From GCA-2862585 sp965661345 (GTDB lineage: Bacteria > Bacteroidota > Bacteroidia > Flavobacteriales > UBA7312), in contig CBFIDK010000027.1 of NCBI GenBank assembly GCA_965661345.1, positions 1 to 9,433 of the forward strand: a stretch of 9,433 nt of DNA, in the 5' to 3' direction. A program made the position numbers and the translations under genes. Below the pieces are notes generated by a model that searched no databases, was not told where the DNA came from, and worked only from the letters and a program-made list of their open reading frames with translations. Shown here piece by piece: positions 1-6,491 of the stretch (position 1 is the stretch's first letter; each line of letters begins with the position of its first letter).

Positions 1-1480
1 AATAATTCCAATTACTGATTACAATGGCTATAATATTAGTTGCAATGGCTATAATGATGGTGAAATCCGAGTACTATATTCTGGTGGAATACCACCCTAC
101 AATGTTTTATGGGAAAATGGATTGAATACCGACACACTTTTTAACCTCAGTGCTACAGATTATTTTTCAGTCGTTATTAGAGATTTGAACAACTGTCAAG
201 CTTCAGATTCAATTCAACTAACAGAACCTACTCTACTCACCTCTGTAATCGGTTCAGCTTTTGATTACAATGGATACGACATTAGTTGCCATAATTATTC
301 AGATGGAGGAATAAATCTTGAAATTAGCGGGAGCGTTAGTCCTTATTCAATTTCATGGAGTAATGGTGAAACCGTAGAAGATCAAACTAATTTATATGCA
401 GGCTCATATTCTGTGATTATTACAGACCAAAATAATTGTATTGTTACCGATCAAATTACATTAAATGAACCTACTCCACTTTCTTTAAACTTTGAAATTA
501 GTAATTATAATGGTTTTAACGTTAGCTGTTATGGCTTTGAAGATGGGTATATCAATTCGGTAATTAGTGGCTCGGTACCACCCTATTCTTTCCAATGGAA
601 TTCAGGCTTAAATACCCAAAACTTATTCCTTCTTTCTTCAGATAATTATAGCCTACTAGTAACAGATTTGAACAATTGTCAAATTGGTGATGAGGTATCT
701 TTAACTCAGCCAAATGACTTCTATGTAACTCTTGATTTCTCCAGCGATACTTGCGGTAGAGGCATTGCTAAAGGTGAAGTATTTGTGACGCCTGAGGCAA
801 ACCCTTATATTGTTTTATGGTCAAACGGTGAAACAAATTTTAAAATCAATAATTTATTAAGAGGAAATAATTGGGTGAGCGTGACTGATATGTACGGCTG
901 TGAAAAATCAATTGACTTTTTTACCGATAATTTGCCGCTACCCGTTGCTGACTTTTATATGGAACCTGAAAATGATAGTTTATTCTTTCAGGTGAATTCC
1001 AATCTCAATTTCTTTGATCAAAGTACAGACAGTTGGTCAATAATAGATTCATGGCATTGGGATTTTGGAGATGGAGAAAGTGATGAAAGCATGAATACTA
1101 GCCATGCTTATAACAATATTGGCTACTACAATGTATTGTTAAGAATTCAGAATATTCATGGTTGTATGGATACGATTTCTAAAATTCTCGAAATAAGTGA
1201 TTTCATAATTCATTTTCCGAATGCATTTACGCCTCAAGGTGATTTAATTAATGAACGATTTATAGCGCGTGGAATAAATGTTAAAGAACATCATATGACT
1301 ATTTATTCTAGATGGGGTGAACCTATTTTTACTACTAGTAATATGAATGAGGGATGGGATGGAACGTATCAATCTACGGGAAAGAAATGCCCTCAGGGAG
1401 TATATGTTTATGATGTACATATAACCGATGCGTTTGGAGATTTACATCGATTTACTGGCAATGTTACTCTTATTGACTAG
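1..1480 (+). CDS. Type IX-secreted SprB-repeat / PKD protein with type B C-terminal sorting domain (5' partial)
   Basis: The frame (codons from base 2) is open to the left edge, so this is the last 492 residues of a larger protein; the TTG at 122 is an internal leucine, not a start. Visible order: three clear SprB-type repeats beginning near residues 6, 88 and 168, a degenerate fourth from about 251, a PKD domain at about 314-401 with WDFGDG at 353-358, and a CHU_C / gliding-motility C-terminal domain from about 402 (FPNAFTP near 405, then YSRWG, GWDGTY, PQGVYVY). In Bacteroidota this last domain directs type IX secretion through the type B route, and SprB-repeat proteins act as surface adhesins or gliding-associated filaments. 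The protein should therefore be extracellular or surface-bound; the ligand is unknown. The repeats each keep a Cys in the ISC/VSC position and another in the NNC position, which could form disulfides. The last 11 bases overlap the convergent hydrolase gene. Family assignment is firm; an adhesin role is inference. Confidence 0.93.
   Translation, partial: IIPITDYNGYNISCNGYNDGEIRVLYSGGIPPYNVLWENGLNTDTLFNLSATDYFSVVIRDLNNCQASDSIQLTEPTLLTSVIGSAFDYNGYDISCHNYSDGGINLEISGSVSPYSISWSNGETVEDQTNLYAGSYSVIITDQNNCIVTDQITLNEPTPLSLNFEISNYNGFNVSCYGFEDGYINSVISGSVPPYSFQWNSGLNTQNLFLLSSDNYSLLVTDLNNCQIGDEVSLTQPNDFYVTLDFSSDTCGRGIAKGEVFVTPEANPYIVLWSNGETNFKINNLLRGNNWVSVTDMYGCEKSIDFFTDNLPLPVADFYMEPENDSLFFQVNSNLNFFDQSTDSWSIIDSWHWDFGDGESDESMNTSHAYNNIGYYNVLLRIQNIHGCMDTISKILEISDFIIHFPNAFTPQGDLINERFIARGINVKEHHMTIYSRWGEPIFTTSNMNEGWDGTYQSTGKKCPQGVYVYDVHITDAFGDLHRFTGNVTLID
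17..940 (+). repeat. Tandem SprB-type protein repeats, about 75-82 residues each
   Basis: Repeat units begin near 17, 263 and 503, with a diverged fourth whose conserved Cys is at 752. Each follows the pattern YNG(Y/F)-x-(I/V)SC, DG-x-I, SG-x-x-PPY, W-x-(N/S)G, Y-x(3)-(V/I)-x-D-x-NNC, ending with EPT or QPN. Units 1 and 3 share the nearly identical DNA stretch AGATTTGAACAAYTGTCAA (at 181 and 664). More copies probably lie left of the window. Confidence 0.85.
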
Positions 1481-2345
1481 ACTCAATAAACGCTTGCACA
1501 GCATTAAGATAAGTCTGAAAACCCATTGTTTGCGGAACTCCATCTTGACCATGATTGGCTCCTTCAACTCGAATATAGGTAGAGTCTGAACCAGAATAAT
1601 TAGATACAATAGCTTCGCCGTTAGTAATAGCTACATAATCGTCTTCAACACCATGCATCCACAGTAATGGCTGATTAACAAATTTTATTTTTTCAGTATT
1701 ATCAAACTCTAAATCTGTTACATATGATGCCGATACTTCTATCAAAGTAGACTCTTGAGCCAAAAAATCAGTAGAAGCAAAAGGCGATTCAAGAATGAGC
1801 TTTTTTGGAAAGTTATTATTCATTCCATAGGCAGCTAAATCCGTTGCTGGAGCTGACCCTAGGCTAAAGCCGTAAACAATAATTTGTTGCGAACTTGCTC
1901 CTTCATTTAGTAGCCATTGATAGACCGCTCTTACATCGTCATACAAACCCTGCTCTGTCGGAGTCCCTTCAGATTTGCCATATCCTCTGTAATCAAACAG
2001 TAATACTCCAAAGCGTTCATTACCTCCACAATTTGCCAGTAGCTTGGCTCGCTGCCAATATTGATCCATGTGGAGACTTTGTCCATGACAATACAAGATT
2101 ATAGTATCGGTATCTATATCGCTAAGCTCCCCGACATAAATAGCTGCTATATCAAAACCACCAGAGTTAACCGTAAATTCATAAATATTTTGAACATCGT
2201 AAGTACTATCTAATTTAAAGTCTAAATCAACCTCATAATCATCCAATAAATATTCTGTTAAACTTTCATTGTAAAAGGCTATATCGTTCATCTTTAAACA
2301 GCCTGTTAATCCAAATACACTAACTAAAAAAACTAAATACCTCAT
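1470..2345 (-). CDS. Alpha/beta-hydrolase lipoprotein (Bem46/BAAT-like serine hydrolase)
   Basis: A 291-residue protein with a lipoprotein signal peptide: a hydrophobic stretch ending in the lipobox LTGC, so Cys16 is the predicted lipidated residue and the enzyme should be membrane-anchored outside the cytoplasm. The alpha/beta-hydrolase fold is clear: the oxyanion-region motif YCHGQS (85-90), DYRGYGKSEGTPTEQG (118-133), which is typical of the COG1073 / ABHD13-ABHD17 group, the nucleophile elbow GFSLGS with Ser161, HGVEDDYV with the likely acid Asp235, and GANHG with His265. The triad is therefore complete. Substrate cannot be told from sequence; an esterase, thioesterase or peptidase-like role is possible. 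The start codon lies one base after the stop of the upstream lipoprotein gene, so the two are probably translationally coupled. The 3' end overlaps the convergent secreted-protein gene by 11 bases, leaving no room for a separate terminator. Confidence 0.88.
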   Translation of the reverse strand: MRYLVFLVSVFGLTGCLKMNDIAFYNESLTEYLLDDYEVDLDFKLDSTYDVQNIYEFTVNSGGFDIAAIYVGELSDIDTDTIILYCHGQSLHMDQYWQRAKLLANCGGNERFGVLLFDYRGYGKSEGTPTEQGLYDDVRAVYQWLLNEGASSQQIIVYGFSLGSAPATDLAAYGMNNNFPKKLILESPFASTDFLAQESTLIEVSASYVTDLEFDNTEKIKFVNQPLLWMHGVEDDYVAITNGEAIVSNYSGSDSTYIRVEGANHGQDGVPQTMGFQTYLNAVQAFIESSQ

Positions 2346-2346
2346 C

Positions 2347-2991
2347 TTAAAATCGTTTAGTAAATGTTAAATAAATACCCGTAGCCCCTTTGTTTCCCAT
2401 TATGCTTTGGTATGGTAAAAAGACTTTAGAATTATCAACTCCAGGTGCTAAAAGCTTTAATTCAGCGCCGAAATCATACGTCTTCATTCTGTAAGAATAA
2501 CCGAAATGGGGGTTAATAACTGCTAATTGATTTTCATCAAGCATTTGAGTATCTAGCCAAATGGAATATCCTAGATGCAAGCGATGTTTATTTGTTTTCA
2601 AATGCCAATACGCATTACCGTCTATTTGTGGCCACAGTTTTGCATTTCCATGGCTAAGTTCAGTTATAAAATTTAATGCTAGAGAAGATGAAAATGCAGG
2701 AATCCAACGGTCTTGTTTTCGTATGAGTGATAACGCTCCAACTTCTGTTTGTAAGTTATTAAACAGCAAAGACGTAGTATGTAAACTTCCAAATACAGTT
2801 AGTTTATCGGTTAACCCATGAGCGTAAGTAAGAGAGGATAATGGGACTGGGATGGTCAAACTGCCATATTCGATAAGTGAACCTCCTATGTTGAAAGAAA
2901 CGGCTTGCTCCCCCTTTTCTAAAGGCTCTATAAACCTTGAAGGAGCACACGACGAAATACAAATCAATAGAACTAATAACGCTTTATTCAT
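2347..2991 (-). CDS. Hypothetical lipoprotein with beta-barrel-like C-terminal part
   Basis: I do not recognise a named family. From the ATG at 2989-2991 the product is 214 residues. It opens MNKALLVLLICISSC, a short lipoprotein signal with Cys15 as lipidation site. The rest is rich in alternating hydrophobic and polar strands with Gly and aromatic residues, and ends FTKRF with a terminal Phe, as outer-membrane beta-barrels often do, so an envelope location is likely. The frame is open 12 codons further upstream to an ATG at 3025-3027. That start is rejected because it puts charged and aromatic residues before the signal peptide and lies in the stem of the terminator at 3003-3033. The gene sits 62 bases after the wzc stop and one base before the hydrolase gene. 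It probably has its own weak promoter or depends on read-through; I could not identify a promoter box. Confidence 0.7.
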   Translation of the reverse strand: MNKALLVLLICISSCAPSRFIEPLEKGEQAVSFNIGGSLIEYGSLTIPVPLSSLTYAHGLTDKLTVFGSLHTTSLLFNNLQTEVGALSLIRKQDRWIPAFSSSLALNFITELSHGNAKLWPQIDGNAYWHLKTNKHRLHLGYSIWLDTQMLDENQLAVINPHFGYSYRMKTYDFGAELKLLAPGVDNSKVFLPYQSIMGNKGATGIYLTFTKRF

Positions 2992-3002
2992 TTTATAAAA
3001 AT

Positions 3003-3033
3003 AAAAAAGATCCGTAAGAAAACTCACGGATCT
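3003..3033 (-). terminator. Rho-independent terminator of the wza-wzc unit
   Basis: Perfect 8-bp arms AGATCCGT / ACGGATCT at 3008-3015 and 3026-3033, with an inner AG/CT pair across a 1x1 mismatch and a small A-rich loop. On the minus strand the hairpin is followed at once by six T residues (3008 down to 3003). It lies 20 bases past the wzc stop codon, so it should end the export transcript. The plus strand lacks a comparable T-run after the hairpin, so the signal is directional. Confidence 0.85.
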
Positions 3034-3053
3034 AAATTGACACTTTTAGATTT

Positions 3054-5426
3054 TTAGGATGGATTGTCTCCATCGTCAGAATTGTAACCGTAGCCATAGC
3101 CATAATTGTAAGAATATTTATAGCCATAACCGTAACCATAACCATAAGCATTCATTTTACCTAAACCGTTTAACACAAGAGCTACATTTTTAATTTTCTC
3201 GTCATTGATAACGTCTTTAATAAAATTCAAGACCTCTTTGTTGGAGTGGTTGCAACGCGTTACAAATAAAACAACATCGGCTAAGTGTGCTATTGTTAGC
3301 GTATCCGAAACCAATAATGAGGGTGGAGTGTCTATAATGATATAATCGTACTTAGATTTAGCTTTTTCTAGTAATACATCTAAATTTCCATTACTCAACA
3401 ATTGAGCAGGATTAGGAGGTATAGCACCACCCAATAAAATATCACAATTTAGTTCAGAATTGGGTTTCAATAAGGCGCTTTCCCAATTCATATTTTTATC
3501 CATCAAGAAGTTGGTTAAACCAGTTATCGATTTTTCTACATTGAGGTATTTATGCAACTGAGGATTATGTAAATCCGCACCAATTAAAAGGACCTTTTTA
3601 TCAAATGATGAATAGGTCATTGCTAAGTTAAGAGCAGAAAAGGTTTTACCTTCCCCTTTTACTGTAGATGTATTCATTATCACTTTTCCACCTGATGAGT
3701 CTTTTGGCAAAATAAAATTGAGGTTTGAAGTCAATACCCTAAAAGATTCTGCCAATACTGAACGCTCTTTTGATGAAGTAATCATCTTATTTTCTTGTCC
3801 TTCAATTTCAGGAATTTCGGCAACGATTGGAGCATCAATTTTAAGTTCTAATAAGTCATCCTTTGAATAAATTTTTGTGTCAAATAAAAATATAAGATAC
3901 AACACCCCAAACGGAAGTAGTAATCCAAGTAATACCGCTCCTAAATAAATAATTTTAGGCTTTGGCGAAACAGGGATATTATCCGTTAAGGCATACTCTA
4001 CTACTTTGATGCTTGGCTCAGTAACCGCATAGCTCACTTCTGATTCTTCTCTTTTTTGTAATAAGAAAAGGTATAAAGCTTCTTTAATTTCTTGATTGCG
4101 CTCAATGGATCTTAAAATCTTTTCTTTTTCGGGTAAATCAGAAACGCGACTGTCGTATTCAAAATATTGCTTAGAGAATTTTTCTTTTAAATTGTTTAGT
4201 TGATTTAAATGGTTTTGTAGAGAAAAGATAATATTTGAGCGGGAATCGCTTATGGAATTATCCATTTGTCTAATCGAGGGATTGTTAGAACCTGCACTAA
4301 GGATTAGTTTCTTTCTTTCTAAAATTGTTTGATTATAATCTGAAATTAAATTATTTATTTCGGCATTTTCAATTCCAATATTGGCTGGCAATAACTCTAA
4401 ATCAGTATTGTTGAGTGTAGCCATTAGTAAGTTGGTAACCGATATTTGATTTTCTATGGAAAAGAGGCTTTCCTCAGATTTAAAACTTTGTTCTAGAGAA
4501 ATAGCTGAATTAGCTGTTAAATCTACTAGATTGTTATCAACTTTATAAAGTTGCTTTACAATTTCTATAGAATCTAACTCCAAAGAAAGGAAAGCGTATC
4601 TGTCGTTTACAAAATCAATGGTTCTTTTGTGAATAAGCTGCCTGTCTTTAATGCCATCCTCATTAAAAACTTTGATTAGTTCATTAATTATATTTTCAGC
4701 ATATTCTTTGTTCGTTGACTTTAAGCTTAGAGAGATGATGTCACTTTCTTTACCAACTGATTCAATTATAATATCTTTTTTTAGAGACGCTACTACACTA
4801 TTAATTGGTTGATACGTAATATAAAACCCTTCATAGTTTTCGTCCCAAATTTCCTTATCAATATTTTTTAGTTCAAAGGGTAAATCATGACTAGATTTAT
4901 AGGTTGAAAATTCTTTGAACAAGTACGTTTTACCATCATTGTCATAATCCGTGATTTCAAGACCTTGATCCGTCAATTCTAAATGGTACTGTCTTTCTTT
5001 TTTTATACTATCATTACTAATAGTTGACGAAAACTCAAAAGGAGCGTTTAATTCAAGAGATTCCATAATATCGCCGATAGCGACAAAAGAGGTGGTTAAC
5101 TTTAAATTCCTTACTACTTGCTCTAATATGGGGTATGATTTTATAACTTCAATCTCATTCTCTAAATTGATCTTAGAGTTTGAAAATAAATCTTCAGCAG
5201 AAGGAAGCTCAAATGAACTTTCTTTTTTATCTAATACTTTGATTTTGGCAGTGGATGTATAAACCCTAGAGGTATACCTTAAAAATAAAAATGCAACGAC
5301 TAAAAAAAGACCTATTGCTGCGACAAAATATTTCCAGAAATGAAAATATTTGAAAAATTCTTTCTTAAAATCGAAATTATCTTCAAAGTCAAATTGATTA
5401 AAATCAAAATTTTGCGATTGATTCAT
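3054..5426 (-). CDS. wzc: Wzc-like polysaccharide co-polymerase with bacterial tyrosine (BY) kinase domain
   Basis: A 790-residue inner-membrane protein of the Wzc type, which controls polymer length and export through cycles of self-phosphorylation. Order: acidic, Phe/Asp-rich N-terminus; first membrane helix at about 33-49; Wzz-type periplasmic domain; long helical, probably coiled-coil region at about 265-440; the GNVR-type segment (ESEVSYAVTEPSIKVVEYA, then PVSPKPK); second membrane helix at about 492-515; cytoplasmic ATPase/kinase domain. Kinase motifs: Walker A STVKGEGKT (587-595, Lys594), Walker A' LLIGADLHNPQLH (613-625), Walker B YIIIDTPP (695-702, Asp699). The tail 761-781 holds 11 tyrosines, one at every second residue, the expected autophosphorylation cluster. 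Two departures from the textbook kinase: Walker A' has Gly616 and His620 where DxDxR is usual, and the AESFRVLTSN segment keeps E560 and R563 but has Thr566 in place of the last Arg of EX2RX2R. The start lies one base after the wza-like stop. No cognate phosphatase is seen nearby. Confidence 0.93.
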   Translation of the reverse strand: MNQSQNFDFNQFDFEDNFDFKKEFFKYFHFWKYFVAAIGLFLVVAFLFLRYTSRVYTSTAKIKVLDKKESSFELPSAEDLFSNSKINLENEIEVIKSYPILEQVVRNLKLTTSFVAIGDIMESLELNAPFEFSSTISNDSIKKERQYHLELTDQGLEITDYDNDGKTYLFKEFSTYKSSHDLPFELKNIDKEIWDENYEGFYITYQPINSVVASLKKDIIIESVGKESDIISLSLKSTNKEYAENIINELIKVFNEDGIKDRQLIHKRTIDFVNDRYAFLSLELDSIEIVKQLYKVDNNLVDLTANSAISLEQSFKSEESLFSIENQISVTNLLMATLNNTDLELLPANIGIENAEINNLISDYNQTILERKKLILSAGSNNPSIRQMDNSISDSRSNIIFSLQNHLNQLNNLKEKFSKQYFEYDSRVSDLPEKEKILRSIERNQEIKEALYLFLLQKREESEVSYAVTEPSIKVVEYALTDNIPVSPKPKIIYLGAVLLGLLLPFGVLYLIFLFDTKIYSKDDLLELKIDAPIVAEIPEIEGQENKMITSSKERSVLAESFRVLTSNLNFILPKDSSGGKVIMNTSTVKGEGKTFSALNLAMTYSSFDKKVLLIGADLHNPQLHKYLNVEKSITGLTNFLMDKNMNWESALLKPNSELNCDILLGGAIPPNPAQLLSNGNLDVLLEKAKSKYDYIIIDTPPSLLVSDTLTIAHLADVVLFVTRCNHSNKEVLNFIKDVINDEKIKNVALVLNGLGKMNAYGYGYGYGYKYSYNYGYGYGYNSDDGDNPS
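3084..3146 (-). repeat. Hexanucleotide repeat encoding the alternating Tyr tail of Wzc
   Basis: On the coding strand the stretch is a run of TAY followed by GGY-type codons, interrupted by AAA, TCT and AAT codons near the middle. It encodes 11 tyrosines at residues 761, 763 and so on to 781, mostly separated by glycine. Gain or loss of one 6-base unit would keep the frame and change the tail by one Tyr-Gly step. Confidence 0.8.
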
Positions 5427-5427
5427 T

Positions 5428-6201
5428 CTAGTTGTTTGTAATTAATAGGGTGATGCTAAGTAATAGAGAAGCGATAGAGGCAATCGAAGCTGGACTTCCA
5501 ATAAAGCCTGCACTTTTTACTTTACTGAACGACGGATTAACAATAATTACGTCATTATTTTTAATGTAGTAATTGGGACTGTTTAATAAGTCTGCATCGG
5601 TTAATTCTAGTTTATAAACCTTTCTAACTCCGTTTTCTTCCCTTATTAGCTTGATGCCTTTTCGCTTGGCATCTATGGTTAAATCGCCAGCATACCCAAG
5701 GGCTTGAAACACGTTTAAATTTTTATCATAATAAGAAAACGTACCAGGGTATTTCACTTCTCCAAGAACTGTAAATTTCGAATTGACTCTTCTTACTTTT
5801 ACTGTTGGGTTAGTCAAATGATTTCCATCAAGCAGCAATTGAGTAATGACTGATTCTAGCTCGTTTTCATCTAATCCATCTACGCTTATCTTGCCTAATA
5901 CTGGATAGTTAATCTCTTTAGAATTATCAACAAGGTATCCTTCAAGTTTCAAAAGGTCAATGTTCTGCGATATATTTTGACTATTAGAGATTTTGTTATA
6001 CGGAATAGCTGCCTCAGGAACTATAGTTTGAACATCTATTTTAAGAATATCTCCTATTTCAATAGTGTTTTTCAAAGTAGTTAAGTCTATCTGAGTATTC
6101 GCAATATGTTTATCGGAATCTTTCAAATACACCAACTGATTCTTAGTCGAACACGATGACAAAATAATTAGACTGAATATTGTTAAAGGTAGATATTTCA
6201 T
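5428..6201 (-). CDS. wza: Wza-like polysaccharide export outer-membrane lipoprotein
   Basis: A 257-residue protein of the Wza/BexD/CtrA family that forms the outer-membrane channel for capsule or exopolysaccharide. The signal peptide ends ILSSC, giving Cys17 as lipidation site. The Poly_export domain spans about 46-137 (IEIGDILKIDV at 47-57, YPVLGKISVDGLDENELE at 99-116, NPTVKVRRV at 131-139), followed by an SLBB-type domain at about 142-222 (FTVLGEVKYPGTFSYYDKN, ALGYAGDLTIDAKR, IKNNDVIIVNP). A hydrophobic helix at about 236-254 ends the protein. This short, one-SLBB form with a C-terminal helix is common in Bacteroidota and is much shorter than the E. coli protein (about 380 residues). The helix may take the place of the amphipathic outer-membrane helix of Wza. 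The stop is one base before the wzc-like ATG, so the two genes form a tight unit. The residues after the lipidated Cys (STKN) show no acidic surface-export signal, consistent with an outer-membrane, periplasm-facing location. Confidence 0.92.
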   Translation of the reverse strand: MKYLPLTIFSLIILSSCSTKNQLVYLKDSDKHIANTQIDLTTLKNTIEIGDILKIDVQTIVPEAAIPYNKISNSQNISQNIDLLKLEGYLVDNSKEINYPVLGKISVDGLDENELESVITQLLLDGNHLTNPTVKVRRVNSKFTVLGEVKYPGTFSYYDKNLNVFQALGYAGDLTIDAKRKGIKLIREENGVRKVYKLELTDADLLNSPNYYIKNNDVIIVNPSFSKVKSAGFIGSPASIASIASLLLSITLLITNN

Positions 6202-6295
6202 TTTTCAAAGATAATTATAAAAATAGTGAATCGTAAATATTCAGATTTAATTATAATTGAAATTAAGAAAAAGAGATTTTATTTTTTTATTACTC

Positions 6296-6318
6296 AAAGA
6301 CTACTGTCCGTAGTCTTT
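6296..6318 (-). promoter_or_regulatory. Perfect 9-bp stem-loop in the predicted wza-wzc leader
   Basis: Arms AAAGACTAC (6296-6304) and GTAGTCTTT (6310-6318) around the 5-base loop TGTCC. It stands out in a spacer that is otherwise nearly all A and T. Read toward wza there is no T-run after it, so it is not a normal terminator in that direction; read the other way only four T residues follow. If the -7 box at 6320-6327 is real, the hairpin would be at the extreme 5' end of the wza mRNA, about 95 bases before the start codon. Alternatives are a protein-binding palindrome or a recombinase site. Confidence 0.5.
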
Positions 6319-6319
6319 T

Positions 6320-6327
6320 CAAAAATA
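6320..6327 (-). promoter_or_regulatory. Candidate Bacteroidota -7 promoter box for wza-wzc
   Basis: On the minus strand this reads TATTTTTG, a full match to the TAnnTTTG consensus of the Bacteroidota housekeeping sigma factor. It would give a leader of about 110 bases starting at the stem-loop. No good TTG-type -33 element is seen at the usual distance, so the call rests on the -7 box and position only. Confidence 0.35.
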
Positions 6328-6491
6328 ATTTTATTGTAACTCACTGTTTTTTAGTAAATTATGTTTTTTATTTTATAATATTTAACGTATATTGTAGTAA
6401 AATAATATGTAATTTAATTAAGTATCTAATGATATAATATCGAATTATATATGCTATTTTAATGTTGATTAATAAATATAACATAAGTTAA

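Larger units (their letters stand above)
6202..6491. other. AT-rich divergent intergenic region
   Basis: The 290 bases between the wza-like gene (minus) and the recombinase (plus) have no credible coding frame. They hold a candidate minus-strand promoter (6320-6327), a perfect stem-loop (6296-6318), and a short AT-only inverted repeat with arms 6432-6438 and 6444-6450. I found no convincing TAnnTTTG box pointing toward the recombinase. Confidence 0.7.

Noticed and set aside
122..124. TTG as a start codon for the secreted repeat protein
   Set aside because: The same frame is open from base 2 and encodes the first part of a SprB repeat upstream of it, so the gene simply continues off the left edge.
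1470..1480. Identical 11-base convergent overlaps here and at 7495-7505
   Set aside because: The two overlaps share length but not sequence or gene type; with AT-rich stop-codon chances this looks coincidental.
1895..2104. Plus-strand 69-codon frame
   Set aside because: It lies fully inside the hydrolase gene, antisense to conserved motifs, and its product looks like nothing real.
2561..2821. Plus-strand 86-codon frame
   Set aside because: Antisense shadow inside the lipoprotein gene with no signal, domain or context support.
3084..3146. Short repeated units that might suggest a CRISPR array
   Set aside because: The units are 6-base codon pairs inside the wzc reading frame with no spacers; no CRISPR array is seen in the window.
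6206..6213. Minus-strand TATCTTTG, a perfect -7 box match just before the wza ATG
   Set aside because: It ends only four bases before the start codon, so transcription would start at or inside the ATG; a leaderless transcript is possible but the box at 6320-6327 fits better.
6432..6450. Inverted repeat ATATAAT / ATTATAT before the recombinase
   Set aside because: The arms are only A and T in a very AT-rich spacer, so chance is a good explanation.
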